DNA from: Halorubrum hochsteinianum
GTDB taxonomy: Archaea; Halobacteriota; Halobacteria; Halobacteriales; Haloferacaceae
Direction: 5' to 3'
Length of the DNA stretch: 64,000 nucleotides
NCBI RefSeq assembly: GCF_023702125.1
Contig: NZ_CP098415.1
Location: forward strand, 2,356,001 to 2,420,000
Shown here: positions 1 to 7,220 of the stretch, piece by piece
Layout of the letters: each line of letters starts with the position of its first letter
Numbering within the stretch: the stretch's first letter is position 1
Notes under the pieces: model-generated
The model's input: the letters and a program-made list of their open reading frames with translations, nothing else
Database searches by the model: none
Told to the model about the DNA's origin: nothing
Position numbers and translations under genes: made by a program

Positions 1-1073
1 ACGCGAGCGGCGAGCTCGTCGACGTCGGCTACGGCACCCCGGCGGAGATCGACGAGCGCGACGTGGAAGGACGGATCGCGGTCGCCTCGACGACGACGCC
101 GTCGGGCGGCCGGTTCGTCCACCGGATGGAGAAGTTCGGCTACGCGATCGACTCGGGCGCGGTCGGCTTCGTGTTCGTCAACCACGTCGACGGCCAGCTG
201 CCCCCGACCGGATCGCTCACGTTCGGGAAGGAGGCCGAGGCGGTCGCCGCCGGCGTCTCGAAGGAGACCGGCGCGTGGCTCCGCGAGTACGCGGTCGACG
301 GGACCGGCGACGGTGCGACCGCCGGGTCCGGACCGGTCGCGCAGGCCGAACTCACCGTCGACGCCGAGACGACCCCGGGCGAGAGCCGCAACGTTACCGG
401 GCGCGCGGGGCCGGACACCGACGAGCGCGTCCTCCTGCTCGCCCACTACGACGCCCACGACATCGCGGAGGGCGCGCTCGACAACGGCTGCGGGATCGCG
501 ACGGTCGCGACCGCGGCCGGAATCCTGGCGGACGCGGACCTCCCGCTCGGTGTCGATATCGTTGCGGTCGGCGCGGAGGAGGTCGGGCTGCTCGGCGCGG
601 AGCACCTCGCCGAGCGCGTCGACCGCGACCGGGTGAAGGGCGTGGTCAACGTCGACGGCGCGGGGCGGTTCCGCGACCTCGTCGCGCTCGCGCACGCGTC
701 CACGGCGACCGCGTCGGTTGCGGAGGCGGTGTCGACGGCGACGCGCCAGCCGATCGAGGTCGACGCGCAGCCGCACCCGTTCTCCGACCAGTGGCCGTTC
801 GTGCGCCGCGGTGTGCCGGCGCTCCAGCTACACAGCGACTCGGGCGACCGCGGCCGGGGGTGGGGTCACACCCACGCGGACACGCGCGACAAGGTCGACG
901 ACCGGAACGTCCGCGAACACGCGATGCTGATCGCGCTGATCGTCGCCGAGTTCGCGGCCGACGAGCGCGACCTCCCGCGGCTCGACCGGGAGGAACTCGC
1001 CGCCGCGTTCCGCGAGGCCGACTTCGAGACGGGGATGCGCGCCGCCGACCTCTGGCCGGCCGACTGGGACTGA
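1..1073 (+). CDS. M28-family zinc metallopeptidase (5' end outside window)
   Basis: The frame is open from base 3, so the gene begins upstream; about 356 residues are visible. The first ~100 residues look like a protease-associated (PA) domain. They are followed by an M28 aminopeptidase core. Visible metal-site motifs are HYDAHD (His, Asp), the bridging Asp in ALDNG, the EEVG pair (general base and ligand), the Asp in NVDGAG and the late His in HTHADT. M28 enzymes are co-catalytic zinc exopeptidases that remove N-terminal residues from peptides. No signal peptide can be judged because the N-terminus is missing. The gene converges on nadE, with a short repeat-rich spacer between them. An ATG at 63 lies inside the PA domain and is unlikely to be the real start. 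Confidence 0.85.
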   Translation, partial: ASGELVDVGYGTPAEIDERDVEGRIAVASTTTPSGGRFVHRMEKFGYAIDSGAVGFVFVNHVDGQLPPTGSLTFGKEAEAVAAGVSKETGAWLREYAVDGTGDGATAGSGPVAQAELTVDAETTPGESRNVTGRAGPDTDERVLLLAHYDAHDIAEGALDNGCGIATVATAAGILADADLPLGVDIVAVGAEEVGLLGAEHLAERVDRDRVKGVVNVDGAGRFRDLVALAHASTATASVAEAVSTATRQPIEVDAQPHPFSDQWPFVRRGVPALQLHSDSGDRGRGWGHTHADTRDKVDDRNVREHAMLIALIVAEFAADERDLPRLDREELAAAFREADFETGMRAADLWPADWD

Positions 1074-1079
1074 GCCGCG

Positions 1080-1146
1080 GGCCGGACGAGCGAACCGACC
1101 AGGCCGGGCGAGCGAGCCGGCCCGGGCGGAGCGAAAGAACCGGCCC
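1080..1146. repeat. Degenerate 22-23 bp tandem repeat, three copies
   Basis: Three imperfect units (1080-1101, 1102-1123, 1124-1146) share a GGCCGG-xCGAGCGAA-CCGGCC pattern. They fill the gap between the convergent M28 and nadE genes. They could act in termination or be slippage products; no function is visible. Confidence 0.5.
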
Positions 1147-1163
1147 GGCGGGACGAGTCGCTC

Positions 1164-2138
1164 TCACTCGACGTCGGCGTCCGGCGTCGGCGGCGGGAGC
1201 CGCTTGTGCGCCGTCGCGCGGTGTCGACCGAGCAGGTCCGTGACCAGTTCGCGGTCGACGGGCGCGAACTCCTCGCCGTCGCCGCCCTCGGCGTCGGTCA
1301 CGTTGGCGTCGGTGACGGCCGCCGCGATCCGTTTGACGACCGCGTCCGGGTCGAGCCCGCGGTCGACGCCGAGGTGGAGGACGGGGTCGATCACCTCGTA
1401 CGGCGCGCCCAGGTCGTCCGCGTCGCGCTGCCCCGGCAGGAACCCGGCGGACGGGGACTTCTCGACGACGAACTCCGGGACGTCGAGCTCGGCCGCGAGC
1501 GAGCGGACGTGCGTCTTGTACAGGTGGCCGAGCGGGAACAGGTCGGCCGCGCCGTCGCCGTGTTTCGTCAGGTAGCCCGAGAGCAGTTCGCTCCGGTTGG
1601 CGGTGCCGCACACGAGGCGGTTCGTCGCGTTGGCGACGAGGTACGCGACGGCCATTCGGAGCCGCGCCACCGCGTTTCCGGAGCGGACCGGCTCGTCGTG
1701 GAGGGCGAACCGGTCGGGGACGACCGCGCCGAACTGCGCGAACAGCGGCTGGAGGTGGACGGTGTCGTGCTCGATTCCCAGCGCCTCCGCGAGCGCCTCG
1801 GCGTCGCGGGCGTGCGGCGCGCCGATCTTGTTACACGGGAGAATCAGTCCGTACACCCGGTCGGGGCCGAGGGCCTCGACGGCGAGCGCGGCCGTCACCG
1901 TCGAGTCGAGGCCGCCGCTCATGTTCACCACCACCCCGTCGGCACCCGCCGCGCCGACCCGTTCCGCGACGAACGAGCGGATCCGGTCGCGCTCCGTCAC
2001 CGGATCGCGATCCGAGAGCAGCGACCGGAAGGGCGATCCCTCGCGGTCGGTGGCGTGACCGTCGCCGACCGCGACGCCGTCGCTAGACTCCGACGAGGCG
2101 GGCCCGTCGGGACCGAACGCGGACTCGCGGTCAGCCAT
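1164..2138 (-). CDS. nadE: NAD+ synthetase
   Basis: A 324-residue NadE. It makes NAD from deamido-NAD, ATP and an ammonia donor in the cytoplasm. The ATP-pyrophosphatase P-loop SGGLDST, the family motif CGTANRSE, the HGDGAADLFPLGHLYKT block and the KSPSAGFLPGQRDADDLG motif are all present. There is no glutaminase domain, so it probably uses free ammonia. I chose ATG 2138 (MADRES) over the in-frame GTG at 2153 because a purine-rich G-run that could act as a ribosome site lies just before it. The N-terminal ~40 residues are acidic and low-complexity, usual for haloarchaea. It is divergent from the HTH gene across an AT-rich spacer. Confidence 0.93.
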   Translation of the reverse strand: MADRESAFGPDGPASSESSDGVAVGDGHATDREGSPFRSLLSDRDPVTERDRIRSFVAERVGAAGADGVVVNMSGGLDSTVTAALAVEALGPDRVYGLILPCNKIGAPHARDAEALAEALGIEHDTVHLQPLFAQFGAVVPDRFALHDEPVRSGNAVARLRMAVAYLVANATNRLVCGTANRSELLSGYLTKHGDGAADLFPLGHLYKTHVRSLAAELDVPEFVVEKSPSAGFLPGQRDADDLGAPYEVIDPVLHLGVDRGLDPDAVVKRIAAAVTDANVTDAEGGDGEEFAPVDRELVTDLLGRHRATAHKRLPPPTPDADVE

Positions 2139-2544
2139 CGATTCCCCCCTCACGCTCCGTCGGTGCTACCGCTCGAACGAGCCGTCCGCCGAGCCCGTTC
2201 TGTCCCTCGACTCCGTTCCGCTCGTCGCTCCGAGTCGCCATTGGTTGCCCGCGGCTTCCGTTCGCCCCGGTAAATACTTGCGGTGTAGATCATATAAGGA
2301 ATTAGAATACTACTCTGTTATCCGTAGATAATAGAGAGACATCGAGTACGCACGTTATTTATTTCCGCTCGAAACCTCCGTACTATCGGAATACGGGTTC
2401 GTTCAATAGAGCGTTCTCACGCTCGCGCATATTAGCACCCTATATTTTGTCTATTTAAAATTTGAATCCGAGAAAGACTCTTCTTCAAGCATATAATGTC
2501 GTTATATACGAACATTTATTGTCTGAACTGCGCTCGTCGTATCC
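2139..2544. promoter_or_regulatory. AT-rich divergent promoter region
   Basis: This ~400-base spacer holds no convincing gene and is far more AT-rich than its surroundings. For the rightward gene, GTTATATACG at 2501-2510 is a good TATA box: transcription would start about 10-15 bases before ATG 2545. For nadE a weaker TATA-like sequence (AGTATTTACC on the minus strand, near 2270-2280) would give a leader of more than 100 bases. Several short A/T palindromes are present but no clear operator. Confidence 0.6.
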
Positions 2545-3078
2545 ATGTCGAACATCGAGCTGAGTTCCAGTCAGAACCGGGTGCTCACCGCGCTCGTGAA
2601 CCTCTCCGAGGGGCGGGACACGCCGGTACAGGGACGCGAGATCGCCGACGCCATCGACCGCAACGCGGGGACGGTTCGAAACCGGATGGGGAGCCTCCGA
2701 ACGCTCGGCCTCGTCGAGGGGGTGGCCGGCCCCGACGGCGGTTACGTTCCGACCGACAGCGCGTACGACGTCCTCGGTATCGAGCGGCTGGAGGACGCCG
2801 CGACGACCCCCGTCGAACGAGAGGGCTCCCCCGTCGAGGACGTCACTGTCGCGGAGATCGACCTGTCGAGCGTCGCGAACCCGGAACTGTGCCGCGCAGA
2901 GCTCGTGATCCGCGGGCCGGTCGGCCCCTTCGACGCGGGCGATCACGTCACCGTCGGTCCGACGCCCGCCACCGGGCTGCGGCTCTCGGGCGTCGTGGAC
3001 GCGACGAACGTCGACGGCAACACCCTGCTGGTCCGCGTCGACGGCATGGAGACCCCGACGGGCGGGTCCGCGGCCTGA
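2545..3078 (+). CDS. Winged-HTH transcriptional regulator with C-terminal sensor-like domain
   Basis: A 177-residue protein. Residues ~5-70 form a winged helix (SSSQNRVLTALVNL, then the recognition-helix region AIDRNAGTVRNRMGSL, then a wing ending in GGYVPT), like Rrf2/TrmB-type haloarchaeal regulators. Residues ~95-170 are a beta-rich domain rich in Gly, Val and Asp that may bind a ligand or mediate dimerization. It has its own TATA box ~35 bases upstream, so the message is nearly leaderless. It converges on truA with one base between the stop codons. The regulated target is unknown; no conserved cysteines for an Fe-S cluster are visible. Confidence 0.7.
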   Translation: MSNIELSSSQNRVLTALVNLSEGRDTPVQGREIADAIDRNAGTVRNRMGSLRTLGLVEGVAGPDGGYVPTDSAYDVLGIERLEDAATTPVEREGSPVEDVTVAEIDLSSVANPELCRAELVIRGPVGPFDAGDHVTVGPTPATGLRLSGVVDATNVDGNTLLVRVDGMETPTGGSAA

Positions 3079-3079
3079 G

Positions 3080-4048
3080 CTACCCGCCGTCGTCGGGCGC
3101 GGCGAGCCGCTCGCGGACGGCACCGGTGGCGGCCGCGGCGTGGCGCGCGTCGCGGTGTCGCTCGCCGAAGGCGACGCGCGCGCTCTCGACCGCCTCGCGG
3201 TCGACCGCGAACTCCGCGTCCGGGTACGCCACGTCCCACAGCACGAGCGGCTCGGGGGGTGCCGGCCCGACGCCCCGGCCGCCGGCGACCGGCTCGTCGG
3301 CGAGCAGTCGGTCGATCCACGCGAGGTCGGCCGTCCCCCGGCTCACCGCTCGGACCGCGGCGACGACCCGGCGCACGAGCGCTCGCGGGAACCCGCCCGC
3401 CGCGAGTTCGACGACGAGGATGTCACCCTCTCTGGTCGCCCGCGCGTCGAGGTCGCGGACCGTCCCCGTCTCGTCGGTCGTCAGGTTGTGAAAGTCGTGT
3501 TCGCCGTCGAACCGCGCGAGCGCGTCGCGGAACCGGTCGTCGTCGACCGCGTGTTCCGGGTCTCGGCGCGCCGCGTCGGATCCGGTTTCGCCCCCGCTCT
3601 CGCCCCCCTCACCGTTGCCGTCGCCGCCATCGTCGCTGTCGCCGTCGGCGGGGGGCGCGTAGAGGTGATACCGGTACGTCCGCCGGACCGCGTCGTGGGT
3701 CGCGTGGAAGTCCTCCCGGACGTCGGCGGCGGCCCACACGCGGACCGTCCCCGGGAGGTGCCCGTTGAACGCGCGCGGCGTGAGCCACGTCGGTGCCTCG
3801 AACGCGACGGTCTGCGCCACCGCCGAGACCCCGGCGTCGGTCCGACCGGCGGCCGCGTAGCCGGGCGGGGTGGCGTGGGTCGGCCCATCGCCGCGCTCGA
3901 CGATCCCGTGTTCGTCGAGCGCGGCGAGGAGCGCGTCCGAGACCGTGTGGGCGTGCGGCTGGCGCTGGAACCCGGCGAACCCGCGGCCGTCGTAGGCGAC
4001 GCGGAACGCGCGGGTGACGGTCTCCCGCGCCGACGAGTCGCTCGTCAC
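3080..4048 (-). CDS. truA: tRNA pseudouridine(38-40) synthase TruA
   Basis: A 322-residue TruA. It isomerizes uridines 38-40 in the tRNA anticodon arm. The catalytic Asp lies in AGRTDAGVSA (D71). Also present are the N-terminal VAYDGRGFAGFQRQ motif, the FHATHDAVRRTYRYHLY segment and the ARATREGD-LVVELAAGGFPRALVRR C-terminal region. Residues ~135-160 are an acidic, Gly-rich insertion typical of halophile surface loops. The start is GTG at 4048, which overlaps the stop of the upstream stress-protein gene (GTGA), so the two are probably translationally coupled. Confidence 0.93.
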   Translation of the reverse strand: MTSDSSARETVTRAFRVAYDGRGFAGFQRQPHAHTVSDALLAALDEHGIVERGDGPTHATPPGYAAAGRTDAGVSAVAQTVAFEAPTWLTPRAFNGHLPGTVRVWAAADVREDFHATHDAVRRTYRYHLYAPPADGDSDDGGDGNGEGGESGGETGSDAARRDPEHAVDDDRFRDALARFDGEHDFHNLTTDETGTVRDLDARATREGDILVVELAAGGFPRALVRRVVAAVRAVSRGTADLAWIDRLLADEPVAGGRGVGPAPPEPLVLWDVAYPDAEFAVDREAVESARVAFGERHRDARHAAAATGAVRERLAAPDDGG

Positions 4049-4539
4049 CGACCCCCCGACGCGTCGTCGGCGTCCCTCCCTCCTTCCCCGTTCTCCGCCT
4101 CGGCCCCCGCCTCCGGTTCGCCCATCGGAACCGTCACCACGGGCACGGACGCGACGCGGATTACCTTCTCGGTCACGCTCCCGAGGAGGAGGCGGCGGAT
4201 CCCCCGGCGGGTGTGGCTCGGCATGACGACGATGTCAGCGCCGTCGTCGATCGCGTTCTCGATCACTTCCAGCGGCTCGCCGCGGACGACGCTGCCGACC
4301 GCCTCAACGCCGGCGGCCTCCAGTTCGCCGGTCATCGCCCCCACGCGCTCCGCGGCCGCGTCGGCCAGCCGCTCCGAGAACGCCCCGGCCCGCGGTCCCG
4401 CGAGGGTGTCGGCCGCGGTGTCGGCGGCGGAGACGACGTGGACCGTCGCGTCGTAGCGGTCGGCGAGGCTGATCGCGTGTGCGATCGCGTCGTTCGCCTC
4501 GCCGCCGGGCGCGACGGGCAGGAGGATCTCGTCGTACAT
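4045..4539 (-). CDS. Universal stress protein (UspA family)
   Basis: A 164-residue protein starting MYDEILLPV, the standard start of this family. The fold has one UspA domain (~1-140). Its ATP-binding loop near the C-end reads MPSHTRRGIRRLLLGSVTEKVIR, a match to the G-x2-G-x9-G(S/T) motif except that RGIRRLLLGS is used. The last ~25 residues are an acidic, Gly-rich tail. The longer reading frame upstream of this Met is GC-driven and has no family similarity. It is translationally coupled to truA. A second copy of the family lies at 54445-54879. The role is stress survival in general; the ligand is not known. Confidence 0.88.
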   Translation of the reverse strand: MYDEILLPVAPGGEANDAIAHAISLADRYDATVHVVSAADTAADTLAGPRAGAFSERLADAAAERVGAMTGELEAAGVEAVGSVVRGEPLEVIENAIDDGADIVVMPSHTRRGIRRLLLGSVTEKVIRVASVPVVTVPMGEPEAGAEAENGEGGRDADDASGGR

Positions 4540-4625
4540 GTGCGCTACTGCTCCCGGCCGGGGGAAAACGGTACCGGCCGGGGGAGGCGGGATACGCCGA
4601 CAGGGCGGTCGGACGAACGGGGCGG

Positions 4626-4826
4626 TCAGAGCCCGAGCGCGTCGAGCAGGTCGAAGCCGACGCCGGCGTAGCCGACGAGCTTGAACCCAAGGTAGATCCC
4701 GACGATCGCCATCACGCCCGGCAGCTCCGGCGGCGCGGGGATCGGGACGCGGAGGAACGCGAACAGCGCGCCGACCGTCACCCCGACGAGGAGGGCGGCG
4801 ACGGTGAGGACTGAGGTCGAACTCAT
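4626..4826 (-). CDS. XapX-domain small membrane protein
   Basis: A 66-residue protein with two hydrophobic segments (~5-25 and ~38-58) separated by RVPIPAPPELPGVMAIVG. The P-x-P-x-P-x-x-x-G-x-x-x-I-x-G pattern followed by YLGFKLVGY matches the XapX family of small inner-membrane proteins of unknown function. I chose the ATG at 4826. An upstream in-frame ATG at 4853 would add nine charged residues. The gene lies between the stress-protein gene and the divergent cyclophilin. Confidence 0.72.
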   Translation of the reverse strand: MSSTSVLTVAALLVGVTVGALFAFLRVPIPAPPELPGVMAIVGIYLGFKLVGYAGVGFDLLDALGL

Positions 4827-4889
4827 GTCGACGCGTCGGCGTCGTTCGTTCATAAGCGCGGTGTTCGCGGTCGGCCGCCCGCCCGCGCG

Positions 4890-4935
4890 GACGGAGGCGG
4901 GCCGAGCGGGTAGACGAAGGCGGGCCGGCCGGCCG
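4890..4935. repeat. Imperfect 23-bp tandem duplication
   Basis: Two adjacent units sharing ACGRAGGCGGGCCG lie in the divergent spacer between the XapX and cyclophilin genes. Similar short GC-rich tandem repeats occur in other spacers of this window. Confidence 0.4.
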
Positions 4936-4975
4936 GATGGGTAGGGTTTTCCGACGCGCGTCCCTCTCGCCGGAC

Positions 4976-5542
4976 ATGGCACGAGAGGTTTCCAATCCCG
5001 ACAACCCGCAGGTGACGCTCCAGACCAACCACGGCGACATCGTCGTCGAGCTGTTCGCCGACCGCGCGCCGAAGACGGTCGAGAACTTCCTCGGTCTGGC
5101 CCGCCACGACCCCGCCGCCGACGCGGAGCCGGCCCCGGACACGAACACGTGGGAGGACCCCAAGACGGGCGAGGTCCGCGGCGACTCGCTGTACGAGGGG
5201 ATCGTCTTCCACCGCGTCATCGACGACTTCATGATCCAGGGCGGCGACCCGATGGAGAACGGCCGCGGCGGTCCCGGCTACGAGTTCGACGACGAGTTCC
5301 ACGACGACCTCACCCACGACGGGCCCGGCGTCCTCTCGATGGCGAACTCCGGCCCCAACACGAACGGCTCGCAGTTCTTCATCACGCTCGACGCCACGCC
5401 GCACCTCGACGGCAAACACGCCGTCTTCGGACAGGTGATCGACGGGATGGACGTCGTCGAGGAGATCGGCGGCGTGCCGACCGGGCGCAACGACGACCCG
5501 CGCGAGGCCGTCGAGATCGAGACCGTCCACGTCGACGAGTAA
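4976..5542 (+). CDS. Cyclophilin-type peptidyl-prolyl isomerase
   Basis: A 188-residue single-domain cytoplasmic cyclophilin that speeds cis-trans isomerization of X-Pro bonds during folding. The active-site set is present: [15 protein letters not shown], the GSQFFITL strand and a closing [11 protein letters not shown] block. His replaces the Trp usual in eukaryotic cyclophilins, as in many prokaryotic ones, which lowers cyclosporin binding. The start at ATG 4976 (MAREVSNP) fits the family; the 13 residues encoded upstream are Arg-rich and unlikely to be translated. It is followed by tRNA-Glu. Confidence 0.93.
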   Translation: MAREVSNPDNPQVTLQTNHGDIVVELFADRAPKTVENFLGLARHDPAADAEPAPDTNTWEDPKTGEVRGDSLYEGIVFHRVIDDFMIQGGDPMENGRGGPGYEFDDEFHDDLTHDGPGVLSMANSGPNTNGSQFFITLDATPHLDGKHAVFGQVIDGMDVVEEIGGVPTGRNDDPREAVEIETVHVDE

Positions 5543-5657
5543 CGCCGCGAACCCGGCCCGCGCGCGACGCCGAGCGCGTCGCGGTCGCGTGTGTTCCCCT
5601 CTCACGCCGGGGGGAGTTAAGAAGATATAAATCATCCCCGACGTAAGCGATAATCGC

Positions 5658-5766
5658 GCTCGGTTGGTGTAGTCCGGCCAATCATGTTGGCCTTTCGGCG
5701 GACGCGGCGCGTCAGCGCCGGTTCGGAAGTCAGCCGACGACCAGGGTTCAAATCCCTGACCGAGCA
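5658..5766 (+). tRNA. tRNA-Glu(UUC) with a 34-nt archaeal intron
   Basis: The acceptor arm GCTCGGT pairs with ACCGAGC, the discriminator is A, and CCA is not encoded. The T-arm is CAGGG-TTCAAAT-CCCTG. The anticodon stem is TTGGC (5687-5691) with GCCGA (5733-5737), and the anticodon TTC is at 5694-5696. The intron is 5698-5731. It folds into a canonical bulge-helix-bulge. The central helix is CTTT/GAAG (5692-5695 with 5726-5729). The 3-nt bulges are CGG (5696-5698) and TCA (5730-5732), each cut after its second base. The intron also has a CGGCGC-GTCA-GCGCCG hairpin (5705-5720). Splicing gives a 75-nt tRNA with a normal 7-base loop. Confidence 0.93.
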
Positions 5767-5883
5767 TCCACTCACACACCGCGAGCCACGCGTTTAACCG
5801 CCTCTCCTCATGCGGACGGTGCGTCCGCGGTCCCCGGAACTCCGAAGGGGAAGAATCACCTCCCTCGGCGACGTGGTTCGCCC

Positions 5884-7089
5884 ATGAGCGACCGTTCCGA
5901 CGAGAGCGACCGAGCCGGCGACGGCGACAGCGCCGACGACCGCCGCTTCGAGACCCGCGCGATCCACGCCGGGCAGGAGCCGGACCCGGAGACGGGGGCG
6001 CTGATGACCCCGATCCACGCGAACTCCACCTACGAGCAGGACGGGCCGGGCGAGCACCGCGGCTACGAGTACAGCCGGACGGGGAACCCGACGCGAACCG
6101 ACCTCGAAGCGAACCTCGCCTCGCTGGAGTCGGGCAGCCACGCCCGCTGCTTCTCCTCGGGGATGGGCGCTATCAACACCGTCCTGAACCTGCTCTCGGC
6201 GGGCGATCACGTCGTCGCCGGCGACGACGTGTACGGCGGGACCCACCGGATCCTGACGCAGGTGTACGACGAGTACGACATCGAGACCACGTTCGTCGAC
6301 ACCACGGACCACGACGCGGTCCGGGAGGCCGTGCGCGAGGAGACGGAGCTGGTGTGGGTCGAGACGCCGACGAACCCGCTGATGAACGTCAACGACATCG
6401 GCGCGCTCGCCGACATCGCCCACGAGGCCGACGCGCTTTGCGCGGTCGACAACACGTTCGCGACGCCGTACCTCCAGCGCCCGCTCGAACACGGCGCGGA
6501 CATCGTCTCCCAGTCGCTGACGAAGTACCTCGGCGGCCACTCGGACACCATCGGCGGTGCCCTCATCGTCGACGACGCGGAGCTCGACGAGCGGCTCGGC
6601 TTCTATCAGAACTCCGTCGGCGCGACGCCGGGGCCGTTCGACGCTTTCCTCGTCCTCCGCGGGACGAAGACGCTCCCCGTCCGGATGGACCGCCACTGCG
6701 AGAACGCGATGGCGCTCGCCGAGTGGCTGGAGGGACACGACGCGGTCGAGCGCGTCTACTACCCCGGACTGGAGTCGCACCCGGACCACGAGCTTGCGGC
6801 CGAGCAGATGGACGACTTCGGCGGCATGCTATCCTTCGAACTGGACGGCACCCTCGAAGAGGCCTCGACGGTCGTCAGCGAGACGGAGGTGTTCACGCTC
6901 GCGGAGTCGCTCGGCGGCGTCGAGAGCCTCATCGAGCAGCCGGCCGCGATGACCCACGCGGCCATCCCGCGCGAGGAGCGGCTCGCGGCCGGCCTCACCG
7001 ACGGCCTCGTCCGCGTCTCGGTGGGAATCGAACACGTCGACGACATGAAAGCCGACCTCCAGGCGGCGTTCGACGCGGCGCTGTCGTAA
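5884..7089 (+). CDS. Cys/Met-metabolism PLP enzyme (cystathionine gamma-synthase/lyase-like)
   Basis: A 401-residue fold-type I PLP enzyme. The Schiff-base lysine is K214 in SQSLTKYLGGHSD. Other family blocks are YSRTGNPTR (phosphate contact with Tyr and Arg), SGMGAINTVL, WVETPTNPLMNV, DNTFATPYLQRP and the C-terminal SLGGVESLIEQPAAMTHA. The enzyme acts on cystathionine, homocysteine or O-acyl-homoserine. The exact reaction (synthase, gamma-lyase or sulfhydrylase) cannot be settled from sequence alone. The first ~20 residues are acidic. It is a single gene between tRNA-Glu and the antiporter. Confidence 0.88.
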   Translation: MSDRSDESDRAGDGDSADDRRFETRAIHAGQEPDPETGALMTPIHANSTYEQDGPGEHRGYEYSRTGNPTRTDLEANLASLESGSHARCFSSGMGAINTVLNLLSAGDHVVAGDDVYGGTHRILTQVYDEYDIETTFVDTTDHDAVREAVREETELVWVETPTNPLMNVNDIGALADIAHEADALCAVDNTFATPYLQRPLEHGADIVSQSLTKYLGGHSDTIGGALIVDDAELDERLGFYQNSVGATPGPFDAFLVLRGTKTLPVRMDRHCENAMALAEWLEGHDAVERVYYPGLESHPDHELAAEQMDDFGGMLSFELDGTLEEASTVVSETEVFTLAESLGGVESLIEQPAAMTHAAIPREERLAAGLTDGLVRVSVGIEHVDDMKADLQAAFDAALS

Positions 7090-7174
7090 CCGGCCGGCGG
7101 GTCCAGAGCGGCGGCGAACCGACCGCCTGAAGCGGGGCTTTGGGTGGATTCCTGTCGGCGTGAGATCATCAACT

Positions 7175-7183
7175 GGTTTATAC
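7175..7183 (+). promoter_or_regulatory. TATA box of the antiporter gene
   Basis: GGTTTATAC lies about 40 bases before the GTG start at 7221, a suitable distance for a short-leader transcript. Confidence 0.55.
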
Positions 7184-7220
7184 GGGCCGCCGCACGGAGT
7201 TACGACACGAGCGATCCACC

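Noticed and set aside
4540-5232. Extended 395-codon form of the first stress protein
   Set aside because: The upstream part covers the XapX and cyclophilin genes; the family start is MYDEILLPV at 4539.
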